DNA from: Arthrobacter sp. Bz4
Lineage (GTDB): Bacteria > Actinomycetota > Actinomycetes > Actinomycetales > Micrococcaceae
Reading direction: 5' to 3'
DNA length: 64,000 nt
NCBI RefSeq assembly: GCF_003075455.1
Contig: NZ_QDAE01000002.1
Span: forward strand, 228,040-292,039
Of the stretch, positions 1 to 9,076 are shown piece by piece. Each line of letters begins with the position of its first letter. Within the stretch, counting starts at the first letter, position 1. The translations under genes and the position numbers were made by a program. The notes under the pieces are model-generated. The model did no database searches, was not told the DNA's origin, and saw nothing but the letters and a program-made list of their open reading frames with translations.

Positions 1-2
1 TG

Positions 3-746
3 ATCGCGGCCGGTATTACCGTGGGCATGTCACTGCTGTTGACCCTGGTGGGAGCCTTCGTCGCTACTGTCAACAATCCAGTCGACGACGGCGTGATCCC
101 CGCCCCGAGCGTTGCGGCCCTCACAGAAAGTCCGGGATCAGCCCTGGCAGCGAATGTGGAAAACTATCTCATCGCCCTTCCCTCAGTGATGCTTTTCCAG
201 GGGCCCCTGTCCCTGGCGATGTTCCTTCTGGGTCTCGCCGCCGCCCGGAAAGGGATACTTGAGCGACCCCTGAGCAGTTCAACGCTGCGCCGGATTGCCA
301 TCGTCTGTCTGCCGATTGGGCTGCTCGCCGCTGGGGCCCAGTCCGCCTTGCTGTATTACGCCGACCACGACCGCTTTTCCCTTGTATCGACCGGCATCAC
401 CACGTTGACCGCGCCCCTCCAGACAACCGGGTACGTGTGTTTGTTGTTGTTGGCTTTTCGTTCCCCGCCAGGACAAAACGTCCTGGGCGCGCTGGCTCCG
501 GCGGGACGAATGGCGTTGACCAACTATCTGGGCCAGTCGCTGGTGCTCGTGATCGTGTTCACCGGTGTTGGGCTGGGGCTGACCAATGTCTTGCCGCCCG
601 CCTGGGTGATGATGGTCGTCGTCGTCCTGTTTGGTGCCCAGGTGGTGCTGAGCCGACTTTGGTTATCGCGGTTTGGCATCGGCCCAATGGAGGCGCTGCT
701 AAGACGCGTTACCTATTCGCCGCAGGAACGGCACCCTCCAGCCTGA
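3..746 (+). CDS. DUF418 domain-containing membrane protein, C-terminal part
   Basis: The reading frame is open to the left edge of the window, so the gene starts upstream and only its C-terminal ~247 residues are seen. The protein is strongly hydrophobic with about six membrane segments. It ends with the features typical of DUF418 proteins: a G-R-M-A-L-T-N-Y-L segment near residue 170 and a G-P-M-E-x-L-L-R-R-x-T-Y tail. DUF418 proteins are bacterial inner-membrane proteins often suggested to be transport related, but their function is not established. The gene converges on the histidine phosphatase gene with only about 33 bases between stops and no clear terminator. Confidence 0.8.
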   Translation: MAAGITVGMSLLLTLVGAFVATVNNPVDDGVIPAPSVAALTESPGSALAANVENYLIALPSVMLFQGPLSLAMFLLGLAAARKGILERPLSSSTLRRIAIVCLPIGLLAAGAQSALLYYADHDRFSLVSTGITTLTAPLQTTGYVCLLLLAFRSPPGQNVLGALAPAGRMALTNYLGQSLVLVIVFTGVGLGLTNVLPPAWVMMVVVVLFGAQVVLSRLWLSRFGIGPMEALLRRVTYSPQERHPPA

Positions 747-779
747 CAGGTTCACCCACCGGACGGCTTGAGTCGGGTG

Positions 780-1427
780 TCAGAGATTCCAGTGCACAAT
801 GGCGGGTGTCCGCTTATCCCATCCCAGTGCGCACACCGCCGCAGTACCGAGGACGAACCGTCGGCCCTGGCCGGGATCCATCTCCAGCCACCGCGCGGCG
901 ACCACCCGCAGGAAGTGCCCGTGCGCGACAAGCAAAACGTTACGCACCGGGTGCGCGGAAGGATCCTGGTCTGCTGGGGTGCCGCAGCCGGCCTGGACCG
1001 TTGAGATGATCCGGTCAGCGCGCCCAGCAACCTGGGCGAGGGTTTCACCGTTCGGCACTCCGTCATTCCAGATCAGGTACCCGGGATTCTCCGCGCGAAC
1101 CGTGGCGCTGTTGCGTCCTTCGTTGTCGCCGTAATCCCACTCGTGCGCATGCGGAAGAATCTCCGGATCAGGAAAGCCCGCCAAATGCGCGGTCCGGACC
1201 GCGCGCTGCAACGGTGAGGACAAAACAGCGTCGAACGTGATCCCTTTGAGGTGCCGTGCAGCGTCGACCGCCTGCTTTTCCCCGCTGGCGGTCAAGGGAA
1301 GGTCGGTGAGGCCCGTGTAGTTGCCGTCCCGGGACCACTCGGTTTCCCCGTGCCGCATCAGCCAGAGGTGCGGTAGTGGAGTTCCTGCTGGGGTCAGGTC
1401 TGGTGAGGCTGCGCCGGAGAGGCTCAT
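780..1427 (-). CDS. Histidine phosphatase (phosphoglycerate mutase-like) family protein
   Basis: The protein has the hallmark L-M-R-H-G-E-T-E-W phosphohistidine motif near its N-terminus and a second catalytic histidine in V-A-H-G-H-F-L-R near residue 180, so it belongs to branch 1 of the histidine phosphatase superfamily. The substrate cannot be read from the sequence; relatives dephosphorylate sugar phosphates and other small metabolites. The ATG at 1427 overlaps the stop of the upstream CCA-adding enzyme gene as ATGA, which supports this start over a longer in-frame GTG at 1457 and indicates translational coupling. Length is about 215 residues, normal for the family. Confidence 0.85.
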   Translation of the reverse strand: MSLSGAASPDLTPAGTPLPHLWLMRHGETEWSRDGNYTGLTDLPLTASGEKQAVDAARHLKGITFDAVLSSPLQRAVRTAHLAGFPDPEILPHAHEWDYGDNEGRNSATVRAENPGYLIWNDGVPNGETLAQVAGRADRIISTVQAGCGTPADQDPSAHPVRNVLLVAHGHFLRVVAARWLEMDPGQGRRFVLGTAAVCALGWDKRTPAIVHWNL

Positions 1428-2863
1428 GGTGTCGCCGACTCTGGTTGTAACGCCCACCAGGTGCGGAGCAACGCCTCGGCTTCTTCGGCCGACTGAGGTC
1501 CATGTTCCATACGTTCCTCCAACAGGAATCGGTACGCCCGGCCAACCACCGGGCCGGGTTTGATGTTCAGTAGTCCCATGATCTGCGCTCCGTCGAGGTC
1601 CGGGCGAATGGATTCCAGTTCCTCCTGTTCGGCCAGCGCCTCGATTCGCGCTTCCAGGTCGTCGTAGGCGAAGGCCAACCGCTCTGCCTTACGCTGATTC
1701 CGGGTGGTGACGTCCGAACGCGTCAGCCGGTGCAGCCGTTCCAGCAGACTCCCCGCATCGTTGACGTACCGGCGCACCGCGGAGTCGGACCAACCGGCCT
1801 CCCCGTAGCCGTAGAACCGCATGTGCAGCTCCACCAGCCGCGACACAGCCTTGATCGAGTCGTTGTCGAACCGCAGGGCTTTCATCCGTTTTGCGGTGAG
1901 CTTGGATCCCACCATGTCATGGTGCCGGAAGCTGACCGCCCCGGAGGGCTCAAATTTACGGGTGGCGGGTTTGCCGACGTCGTGCATCAACGCAGCAAAC
2001 CGCAGCACGAAGTCAGGCCCGGGGACGGTCCCGTCGGCGCCCGTCTCCAGGCGGCAGGCTTGCTCGAGCACAGTCAACGAGTGCTGGTAGACATCCTTGT
2101 GACGGTGATGCTCATCGATTTCCAGACGCAACGCCGCCACCTCGGGAAGCACGTAGTCGGCCAACCCGCTTTCCACCATCAGGTCAATGCCCCGTTGAGG
2201 TGCGTCCCCCAGGACCAGTTTCACCAGTTCGTCGCGGACCCGCTCGGCGGAGATGATGGTGATGCGTTGGGCCATGGAAGCCATCGCCTCGGACACCTCA
2301 GGGGCCACCTCGACCCCCAGTTGGGAGGCGAAGCGTGCGGCCCGCATCATGCGCAGGGGGTCATCCGAGAACGACGACGACGGCGCCCCGGGGGTCCGCA
2401 GCACCCCCGCCTTCAGATCCCGGAGGCCCCCATAGGGATCCACCAGCTCCATCGATGGAAGCCGGAGCGCCATGGAGTTGATGGTGAAGTCACGGCGCAG
2501 CAGATCATCCTCCAGGGTGTCCCCGAAAGCGACAACCGGTTTACGGGACGCGGGGTCGTAAGCCTCCGCCCGATAGGTGGTCACCTCGATCATGAAGCCG
2601 CCCTTACGGAGTCCGATAGTGCCGAAATCTCTGCCGATCTCCCAGTAGGAATCGGCCCACCCGCGGATGACATTCAGGGTCTGGTCCGGTGTGGCGTTAC
2701 TGGTGAAGTCGAGATCCGGGGAGGTGCGGTGCAGGAAGAGGTCGCGGACAGGCCCGCCCACCAGCGACAGTTCATGTCCGGCGGCAACGAAGAGCCGTCC
2801 CAATTCGGCAACAACCGGGGGGAGCGGAGCGGTAAGGGTTGAGTTGTCTAACAGGTGCACCAT
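1424..2863 (-). CDS. pcnA: CCA tRNA nucleotidyltransferase (poly(A) polymerase family)
   Basis: This enzyme adds or repairs the 3' CCA end of tRNAs. None of the tRNA genes in the window encodes CCA, so the activity is needed. The 479-residue protein shows the nucleotidyltransferase signature L-V-G-G-x-V-R-D (residues 34-41) followed by D-L-D (50-52) carrying the metal-binding aspartates. The head-domain motif R-R-D-F-T-I-N-S-M follows, and an HD-domain motif (A-L-M-H-D-V-G-K-P) lies in the C-terminal half, typical of the actinobacterial CCA enzyme. I chose ATG 2863 because the protein aligns with the family from there; the longer frame up to 2935 has no family-like sequence. It is divergent from the NUDIX gene, an arrangement also seen in Mycobacterium (pcnA-mutT4). 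No strong ribosome-binding site precedes the ATG. Confidence 0.92.
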   Translation of the reverse strand: MVHLLDNSTLTAPLPPVVAELGRLFVAAGHELSLVGGPVRDLFLHRTSPDLDFTSNATPDQTLNVIRGWADSYWEIGRDFGTIGLRKGGFMIEVTTYRAEAYDPASRKPVVAFGDTLEDDLLRRDFTINSMALRLPSMELVDPYGGLRDLKAGVLRTPGAPSSSFSDDPLRMMRAARFASQLGVEVAPEVSEAMASMAQRITIISAERVRDELVKLVLGDAPQRGIDLMVESGLADYVLPEVAALRLEIDEHHRHKDVYQHSLTVLEQACRLETGADGTVPGPDFVLRFAALMHDVGKPATRKFEPSGAVSFRHHDMVGSKLTAKRMKALRFDNDSIKAVSRLVELHMRFYGYGEAGWSDSAVRRYVNDAGSLLERLHRLTRSDVTTRNQRKAERLAFAYDDLEARIEALAEQEELESIRPDLDGAQIMGLLNIKPGPVVGRAYRFLLEERMEHGPQSAEEAEALLRTWWALQPESATP

Positions 2864-3012
2864 AGTGCTTAAAGGGTGCCAGATGCCACGGCAAATTCCA
2901 CTATGGGGGCGGCCGTGGCCGGGGACGGCCGACACGCGGGTACCGGCCCAGCAGGACGGCGGAGCTTATGGATCGTCATCAACCGAAGCGAAAGATCGTT
3001 AGAGTGGACTGC

Positions 3013-3543
3013 ATGGACCGTCCTGTTCCAAGCGCACCCAAGCGGACCCCGTTGACAGTGTCAATGGGCAGTGCTGGCGCGCCCCAGGTCCACCAGTCGC
3101 TGCCGACCGTCGAGGAAGTGTCAGCAGGCGGCATAGTGGTCGATACCTCCGATGACCAGCTCAACGTAGCGATCATTGCCCGGCTGAACCGTGGCGGCCG
3201 ACTCGAGTGGTGCCTTCCGAAAGGTCATCCCGAAGGTAGAGAAAACAATTCCGAAGCTGCGGTGCGGGAAATCGAGGAAGAAACCGGCATCAAGGGCCGC
3301 ATTCTTACTGCCTTGGGCAGTATCGATTACTGGTTCACCGTCAGTGGGCACCGCGTTCATAAAACAGTTCACCACTATCTCCTGATCTCCACTGGTGGCC
3401 GGCTCACCATCGAGAATGACCCGGACCACGAAGCAGTCGATGTGGCGTGGGTTCCCCTGGCTGAGCTGGGAAAGAAGCTCTCCTTCCCCAATGAGCGCCG
3501 CATCGCTGACCTGGCCCGGGAAGTCCTCCCGGACTACCTGTAA
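3013..3543 (+). CDS. NUDIX hydrolase (MutT4-like)
   Basis: This is a hydrolase of nucleoside diphosphates linked to another moiety. The Nudix box spans residues 71-93 and fits G-x5-E-x7-R-E-x2-E-E-x-G-I, with the metal-binding R-E-x2-E-E core intact. Its place between the divergent CCA-adding enzyme gene and murJ matches mutT4 (Rv3908) of Mycobacterium. The true substrate (8-oxo nucleotides, ADP-ribose or another) cannot be inferred. ATG 3013 is the likely start. A TAGAGT sequence ending at 3005 could be a -10 element placing the transcript start almost at the ATG, so the mRNA may be leaderless. A longer in-frame start at 2968 cannot be excluded. Confidence 0.88.
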   Translation: MDRPVPSAPKRTPLTVSMGSAGAPQVHQSLPTVEEVSAGGIVVDTSDDQLNVAIIARLNRGGRLEWCLPKGHPEGRENNSEAAVREIEEETGIKGRILTALGSIDYWFTVSGHRVHKTVHHYLLISTGGRLTIENDPDHEAVDVAWVPLAELGKKLSFPNERRIADLAREVLPDYL

Positions 3544-3588
3544 GTCCGCGTTATCGCCACGGGGCCAGTGGTGAGACGATAGACAACG

Positions 3589-5367
3589 ATGTCGGACTCA
3601 AACACAGCCTCCCTCCCCGTGCAGGACGCTGGGGTACTGCCCAGCCGCCGCGCAAGTCAATCTGGCGACACTGCTGCCACCTCAGCCGACGACGGCGCGC
3701 ACTCTTCCACTGAAGCCCCGGATACAACAGCGCGCTCGAGCGCCATCATGGCGGCGGGAACCCTTGTGTCCCGAGTGCTCGGACTGGTCCGGGTGGCCCT
3801 CCTTGCGACGGCGCTCGGCGCCTCCGGCGGGGTGGTGGATGCATTCTCCATAGCCAATAGCCTGCCGAATTTCATCTATCTCATGGTTGCCGGCGGGGTG
3901 TTCAACGCCGTCCTGGTGCCGCAGATTATTAAAGCTACGCAAAACCCTGATCGGGGAGCCGACTTCATCAGTCGCCTCATTACCCTCGCTGTCATAGTCC
4001 TCCTGGTCCTGACTGCTTTGGTCACTCTCGCCGCACCCCTGATCATGACCCTGGTCACCGACTTTTCGGGTGAGCGTCTGGCGCTAGCCACCATTTTTGC
4101 GTATTGGTGCCTCCCACAGATTTTTTTCTATGGCCTCTACGCGATTATCGGTCAGGTCCTCAACGCCAATGGCTCCTTTGGCCCCTATATGTGGGCGCCG
4201 GTCGCAAACAATATCGTGTCAATTGCTGCGCTGGTGTCTTTCATTGTTTTGATGGGCTCGCAACTCGACAGCTCGCACACACCGGACTCGTGGACCTCGT
4301 CCCAGACACTGCTGCTCGCGGGAGGTACCACTCTCGGGATCATCATTCAGGCATTGGTTCTCTTCTGGCCGCTGAAGAGGCTCGGGCTGGGCCTCAAGCC
4401 AACATTCGGGTGGCGGGGGGTGGGATTGGGTCGCACCGGCAAACTGGCTTCCATCACCATCATCACCATGCTGGTAGGCAACGGCTTGTACCTGGTCAAC
4501 ATCCGTGTTGCCTCAATTGCCGCCGAAGCACGGCCGGACTATCTCGCCAGGGTGCCGCCGCAGCAGATTGCGGGACCCTTCAACCTTGACATCGGAACAA
4601 TGGTGTACGTCCTGCCCCATTCCGTGATCGCCCTCTCTATCGCCACGGTGATGTTCAATCAGCTGGCGGCGGCCCATAGTCGCAACGATTTGGCCCTAAT
4701 CAAGGAGACACTGTCACGTGGCCTTCGCATTATGGGGGTAGCAACAGTTTTCGGTGCGGCAGTTCTCCTGGCGCTGGCAGTACCACTGGGGATGCTGTTC
4801 TCGGGTGGGATCCGACCGGACGGAGCACTCAACGCCGTGCTCATTTCCCTGCTGGCCATCGGGGCACCTTTCCTCAGTGCCAACTTCTTCCTGAACCGGG
4901 TCTTCTACGCGGCCGAGGACGCCGTGACTCCGCTACGCATCCAGCTCATCCTGTCTGTAATCGGGGTGGCGTTGGCACTGATATCCGGGACTTTTGCGCC
5001 GGAATACATTGTCCCACTGCTGGCTGTCAGCTACTCGCTGGGCAACATCATCGCCGTCGTCGTCAGCCACACGTTCCTGGTGCGCAAGATCGGCTCTTAC
5101 GGTGCGGGCCGCGTCTACGATGTCCATGTTCGGCTTGTCCTCGCCGGGATGGCGTCCGCTGCAGTTGGTACCGGGGCGCTCTGGCTTTTCGGTGGCTACA
5201 GCATCGAAGGCTTTGTCTGGCAATCGGTCCTGGCCGCCTTCAGCGTGCTCGCCGTTTGTGGCACGCTGATGGCGCTTGTCTACCTGCTCATGCTCAAGGT
5301 TCTGCGCATTAGGGAGCTGGATGACTTCCTGGCTCCCCTCTTGTCCCGATTCACTCGCACCAAGTGA
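3589..5367 (+). CDS. murJ: Lipid II flippase MurJ (MviN family)
   Basis: MurJ flips the peptidoglycan precursor lipid II across the cytoplasmic membrane. The 592-residue protein has a ~45-residue soluble N-terminal tail, then about 14 membrane segments of the MOP exporter fold. Family features include the first-helix region (A-G-T-L-V-S-R-V-L-G-L-V-R) and a conserved A-P-x-x-N-N segment in the fifth helix. It begins 45 bases after the NUDIX gene. Unlike mycobacterial MviN (Rv3910), it has no cytoplasmic pseudokinase or extracellular domain fused at its C-terminus. A protein with those features is encoded separately by the next gene. Confidence 0.93.
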   Translation: MSDSNTASLPVQDAGVLPSRRASQSGDTAATSADDGAHSSTEAPDTTARSSAIMAAGTLVSRVLGLVRVALLATALGASGGVVDAFSIANSLPNFIYLMVAGGVFNAVLVPQIIKATQNPDRGADFISRLITLAVIVLLVLTALVTLAAPLIMTLVTDFSGERLALATIFAYWCLPQIFFYGLYAIIGQVLNANGSFGPYMWAPVANNIVSIAALVSFIVLMGSQLDSSHTPDSWTSSQTLLLAGGTTLGIIIQALVLFWPLKRLGLGLKPTFGWRGVGLGRTGKLASITIITMLVGNGLYLVNIRVASIAAEARPDYLARVPPQQIAGPFNLDIGTMVYVLPHSVIALSIATVMFNQLAAAHSRNDLALIKETLSRGLRIMGVATVFGAAVLLALAVPLGMLFSGGIRPDGALNAVLISLLAIGAPFLSANFFLNRVFYAAEDAVTPLRIQLILSVIGVALALISGTFAPEYIVPLLAVSYSLGNIIAVVVSHTFLVRKIGSYGAGRVYDVHVRLVLAGMASAAVGTGALWLFGGYSIEGFVWQSVLAAFSVLAVCGTLMALVYLLMLKVLRIRELDDFLAPLLSRFTRTK

Positions 5368-5512
5368 ACTCGGCACCGGCATGCGAGCCGAAAACCCGCG
5401 GATCCACGGTACTGACCGGTAGCATTGGTGGGAATCATCTGCAATTGACTTCACGCGCTGAACAGGATGCTGTTCGTCGCCCGAGAATCCATTCATTCCA
5501 CGGGAGGAACAC

Positions 5513-6988
5513 GTGCCACAACCAGTAGACGTCGGATCAGTATTGGGAGGCCGCTACAAGGTCACCGCCTACGTACTGGCTTCTGCTGACCGGGACCTCG
5601 TGCTCGACGGTATGGACCAGGTATTGAATCGGCCAGTCAGCATCCTGGTCGCTTCAGCTTCCAACGCCAGCCAAATAGCCGCTACCGCCCGTGAAGTGGC
5701 CACTGGTGAACGGGCGGGGAACATCCAGGTCCTTGATCTGGGCGTCACCGACGAGAGCACCTATCTGGTCACCAACCGTGCCTCCCCAGCCGACTTGTTG
5801 GATCTCGTTGTCCCTCAGGATGCACCGTTTGTCGAACCATTTTTCACCGATACCCTTGGATCGGAAATCTTCGGCGGGCCCCGCTCCACCGAACCCGAGA
5901 CTTACGATGACGACGACGATTACGACTACTACGACGACGACCAGCCCGAAAAGAAGTCCCGCCTGCCGAAGGCCCGGCTGCCGAAGTTCGGCAAGGGTGC
6001 CGCGGCTGCTGGCGCTGCGGGTGTCACTGCGGGAGCCTCCGGCGCTGACGCTGCCACCCCCGCCTCAGCCAACCCGGCGTCCGCTTCGTCAGCGGTTCCT
6101 CCGCCGCCGGCATCTGCGCCCCGTGGCAGCGACCAGCCCAAGGTGTCCCTCTGGTCAGAGAGCGACTACGACGCCGATACAAAACGGACAGACGATTCCG
6201 GCCGGGCCGCGTCACACTTTCCTGCTGCAGCCGCCTCCGGTGGCGGAGCACCTGAAGATTACGACGAATACGACACAGCTGAGGACGATGACGAGGGAAA
6301 CAACCCGAAGTACACCCGGGTCCTCGTCGGAGTGGTGCTCGCGATCATCCTGGTGACCGTCGTTGCCCTGGCCGTCAACCAGCTCAGCAACTACTTTTCG
6401 CCTGATCCCCTAGCGGGCGCCGAGACCACCACCGCCCAGGTGGAAGAGGAACCGACCGACGACGTCGCAACCACCCCTGCCGAAGGCCCTGAGGAAACTC
6501 CAGAACCAACGGTGGAAGCAGTTGAGCCAGTCCCCGCGAATGTGACACGCCTCGTCCCCGATAATGCAGAGTTGAACGCCGAAACTGACGCGGACCTTCC
6601 CCTGATTATCGATGGTAATCCTGGCAGTTTCTGGGGCTCCCTCGTCTTCGCGAACGAGACTTTTGGCGGCTTGGCCCAGAACATGGCTCTTGTCGTCGAA
6701 CTCGAAGAGGAGTCGACAATCAGCCAGATCCAGATCGAGCAACTCAACGGCTCCGGTGGCAGTTTCACTGTCCTCCTCAATGATGAGCCGACCCTCGACG
6801 GCGCAGATCAGATTGCGCAAAGCTCCTTCACCGGGCCGACAATCAACATCCCTGTCCCACCAGGCGCGGAGGGCGAGCCCGCCACCGCTCAGTACGTCAT
6901 TGTCAACCTCACCCAGCTTCCGCGTTTGACCAACGTTCAGGCCATCTTCCCCTGGGGCGTCCGGATAGCGGAGATCAGCGTCTCCTAA
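5513..6988 (+). CDS. Membrane protein with pseudokinase-like N-terminus and discoidin-like extracellular domain (MurJ partner candidate)
   Basis: This 491-residue protein has four parts. Residues 1-~120 resemble the N-lobe of a Ser/Thr kinase (L-G-G-R-Y-K-V at the start) but have no glycine-rich loop, no HRD and no DFG, so it cannot be an active kinase. An acidic stretch rich in D and Y (~130-145) and an Ala/Pro-rich linker follow. One membrane helix lies at ~267-290. The extracellular C-terminus (~340-491) looks like a beta-sandwich of the discoidin/F5-8 or galactose-binding type, with an I-I-D-G-N-P-G-S-F-W-G core. This order matches the tail of mycobacterial MviN, whose pseudokinase binds FhaA when phosphorylated. 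The GTG start at 5513 has a good GGGAGGAA site. Function is inferred from architecture and position after murJ. Confidence 0.8.
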   Translation: MPQPVDVGSVLGGRYKVTAYVLASADRDLVLDGMDQVLNRPVSILVASASNASQIAATAREVATGERAGNIQVLDLGVTDESTYLVTNRASPADLLDLVVPQDAPFVEPFFTDTLGSEIFGGPRSTEPETYDDDDDYDYYDDDQPEKKSRLPKARLPKFGKGAAAAGAAGVTAGASGADAATPASANPASASSAVPPPPASAPRGSDQPKVSLWSESDYDADTKRTDDSGRAASHFPAAAASGGGAPEDYDEYDTAEDDDEGNNPKYTRVLVGVVLAIILVTVVALAVNQLSNYFSPDPLAGAETTTAQVEEEPTDDVATTPAEGPEETPEPTVEAVEPVPANVTRLVPDNAELNAETDADLPLIIDGNPGSFWGSLVFANETFGGLAQNMALVVELEEESTISQIQIEQLNGSGGSFTVLLNDEPTLDGADQIAQSSFTGPTINIPVPPGAEGEPATAQYVIVNLTQLPRLTNVQAIFPWGVRIAEISVS

Positions 6989-7023
6989 ACTTCACCTTTT
7001 GTTGAGCGGTGCGCTTCGCGGAC

Positions 7024-7049
7024 GGAATAAGCTTGACCCTGACGCGGTT
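7024..7049 (+). promoter_or_regulatory. Candidate sigma-R/SigH-type promoter of trxB
   Basis: GGAAT at 7024-7028 and GTT at 7047-7049 are separated by exactly 18 bases. This matches the GGAAT-N18-GTT consensus for the thiol-oxidative-stress sigma factors SigR (Streptomyces) and SigH (Mycobacterium, Corynebacterium). It lies about 70 bases upstream of the trxB start; trxBA operons are known targets of these sigma factors. It is a sequence match only. Confidence 0.6.
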
Positions 7050-7120
7050 CTTATAAATGACCGCTCAGCCGGGCCCCAGGCTCCTGTAGTGGTGTCAACA
7101 AAGGAAGGTCTACCAAACCC

Positions 7121-8185
7121 GTGACTATAGAAACCGGCACAACCGGAACCAGCAGCACCGATCCACAGAAGATCCACGATGTGATCATTGTGGGCTCAGG
7201 ACCGGCCGGATACACAGCCGCCGTGTACACCGCCCGGGCGAATCTGGCGCCTCTGATGATTGCCAGTTCCGTCAAAGCCGGCGGTGAACTGATGAACACC
7301 ACGGATGTGGAAAACTATCCCGGCTTCCCTGAAGGTGTCATGGGACCGGATCTGATGGAGCAGTTCGAAAAGCAGGCCGTACGGTTCGGCACAGAGATAC
7401 TGTTCGAAGATGTGACGTCGCTTGAGCTCTCCGGCGCGGTCAAGACGGTCACCATCGGCACAGGTGAGACTTTCAGCGCGCGATCCATCATTGTGTCTAC
7501 CGGTTCCGAGTATCGTGAACTCGGGCTTGAGGATGAGAAGCGTCTTTCAGGGCACGGCGTCAGCTGGTGTGCAACCTGTGACGGGTTCTTCTTCAGGGAC
7601 CAGGACATTGCAGTGATTGGCGGGGGTGACTCCGCAATGGAGGAGGCCCTTTTCCTGACGAAATTTGCTCGCTCCGTCACAGTGGTCCACAGGCGGGACT
7701 CGCTTCGTGCATCCAAGATCATGCAGGATCGGGCATTGAGCCACGAGAAGATCCGCTTCATCTGGAACTCCGAGGTTGTGGGGATCGACGGCGACTCCAA
7801 GGTAACGGGTTTGCGCCTGGCTAGCACTGTAGACGACTCAACCCAGCATCTCCCGGTCACCGGGGTTTTCGTTGCTATCGGCAACGACCCTAGGGTGGAC
7901 CTGGTACGGGGAGTGCTCGAGCTCACGACAGAAGGCACCATCGCTGTCCAGGGCCGCACATCCAAGACCTCCATACCCGGGGTATTTGCCGCGGGCGACG
8001 TGATCGACCCTACCTACCGCCAAGCCATCACTGCCTCCGGTTCAGGATGTGTTGCGGCAATTGACGTAGAGCATTACCTCGCTGACCTCGGGGACTCGGT
8101 TGAGACGGCGGCGGAAGTACCAACACCGCCAGCCGAACAGGTCTCTGAAGATGCCCACGTATCCAGCACCACCCAAGGAGAGTAG
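7121..8185 (+). CDS. trxB: Thioredoxin-disulfide reductase
   Basis: This cytoplasmic flavoenzyme uses NADPH to reduce thioredoxin. The 354-residue protein has the FAD-binding [10 protein letters not shown] motif near residue 26, the redox-active C-A-T-C-D-G near residue 150, the NADPH-binding [10 protein letters not shown] segment and the C-terminal F-A-A-G-D-V FAD motif. A ~35-residue tail after the catalytic domain is unconserved. The GTG at 7121 follows an AAGGAAGG ribosome-binding site. The stop is 2 bases before the trxA start, so the two form an operon, as in Mycobacterium (trxB2-trxC). A sigma-R-like promoter lies upstream. Confidence 0.96.
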   Translation: MTIETGTTGTSSTDPQKIHDVIIVGSGPAGYTAAVYTARANLAPLMIASSVKAGGELMNTTDVENYPGFPEGVMGPDLMEQFEKQAVRFGTEILFEDVTSLELSGAVKTVTIGTGETFSARSIIVSTGSEYRELGLEDEKRLSGHGVSWCATCDGFFFRDQDIAVIGGGDSAMEEALFLTKFARSVTVVHRRDSLRASKIMQDRALSHEKIRFIWNSEVVGIDGDSKVTGLRLASTVDDSTQHLPVTGVFVAIGNDPRVDLVRGVLELTTEGTIAVQGRTSKTSIPGVFAAGDVIDPTYRQAITASGSGCVAAIDVEHYLADLGDSVETAAEVPTPPAEQVSEDAHVSSTTQGE

Positions 8186-8187
8186 CT

Positions 8188-8511
8188 ATGACTGCAAGAG
8201 AAGTCACCGACGCGTCCTTCGACGCCGATGTATTGAAATCAACAAAGCCAGTGCTCGTCGACTTCTGGGCCGAATGGTGTGGACCGTGCCGTAAGTTGTC
8301 GCCTATTCTCGACGAAATTGCCGGAGAACATTCGGAAAAGGTTGATGTCGTCAAACTCAACGTCGATGATAATCCGGCTACCGCTGCGAAGTATGGAATC
8401 ACTTCGATCCCGGCCGTCTATGTGTTCAAGGACGGCGTAGTTGCAGCACAATCCATCGGTGCTAAGCCAAAGCAGGTTTTGGAGCAGGAATTCGCTGACT
8501 TCCTGAAGTAG
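8188..8511 (+). CDS. trxA: Thioredoxin
   Basis: This small cytoplasmic dithiol protein is reduced by TrxB. At 107 residues it is normal for the family. The active site W-C-G-P-C is at residues 30-34, and the cis-proline loop is seen in S-I-P-A-V-Y-V-F. An AGGAGAG ribosome-binding site lies in the end of trxB. A strong terminator follows directly, so trxBA ends here. Confidence 0.97.
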   Translation: MTAREVTDASFDADVLKSTKPVLVDFWAEWCGPCRKLSPILDEIAGEHSEKVDVVKLNVDDNPATAAKYGITSIPAVYVFKDGVVAAQSIGAKPKQVLEQEFADFLK

Positions 8512-8541
8512 GAAGCGTTTCGAACCTGCACCTCTTTCCAG

Positions 8542-8576
8542 GGGCCATCACTTCTGTACGAAGTGGTGGCCCTTTT
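8542..8576 (+). terminator. Rho-independent terminator of trxBA
   Basis: A 13-base stem (8542-8554 with 8560-8572, one G-T pair) with a 5-base loop is followed by TTTT. It lies 31 bases after the trxA stop. Confidence 0.85.
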
Positions 8577-8590
8577 CACGCCTGCTGACT

Positions 8591-8604
8591 GTTTCACGTG
8601 AAAC
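8591..8604. promoter_or_regulatory. parS centromere site
   Basis: Perfect GTTTCACGTGAAAC palindrome, the ParB-binding sequence. It lies just after the trxA terminator. Confidence 0.92.
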
Positions 8605-9062
8605 TGAATTGGACCCCGGAGCCATAGCCTCATCTTGGCAGGACTTTCAGCCGAGGCACGTCACGTGGTCGGACTGACATGGCCGACCCTGAAGGACGCT
8701 GCGTGATGATCAATATGGTGCAGCCCGTAGGAAATGTACTTGCAGCAGCGAAGTAGACCGGCATCCTTCCACCCCATGACTTCTCGTAGCCAAAAGATGC
8801 TATCAACGGATCCGTGCCGCGCCGCGACGCGAAATCTCACTCCGCGTCCCGTGGAGACAAACGGGTCCGCATCGACCGGTCTCTTAGACCCGCGCGTGGC
8901 ACTGGAACTAAACACCTCAGGCCCCGCCTTCCGCACAACATCTCCGGCCTCGCGGGGTGACATCTCCAACCAGACTCCGTGACCTTTCAGCTGACTGCTA
9001 GCTTCACTCAGGTCACCACAGATACTAGTCACGGCTCGGGATTCTTTGGTGGCGTCCACAAT

Positions 9063-9076
9063 GTTCCACGTGAAAC
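9063..9076. promoter_or_regulatory. parS-like site, one mismatch
   Basis: GTTCCACGTGAAAC differs from the perfect parS at position 4. The core CACGTG and the right half are intact, so ParB binding is likely. Confidence 0.8.

Noticed and set aside
437..1009. 190-codon frame crossing the DUF418 gene end and the histidine phosphatase gene
   Set aside because: Overlaps two recognisable genes in other frames; its translation has no family features.
8661..9059. 132-codon open frame on the minus strand in the parS region
   Set aside because: No family motif, no ribosome-binding site of note and a random-looking translation; overlapping frames of similar length exist on the plus strand.
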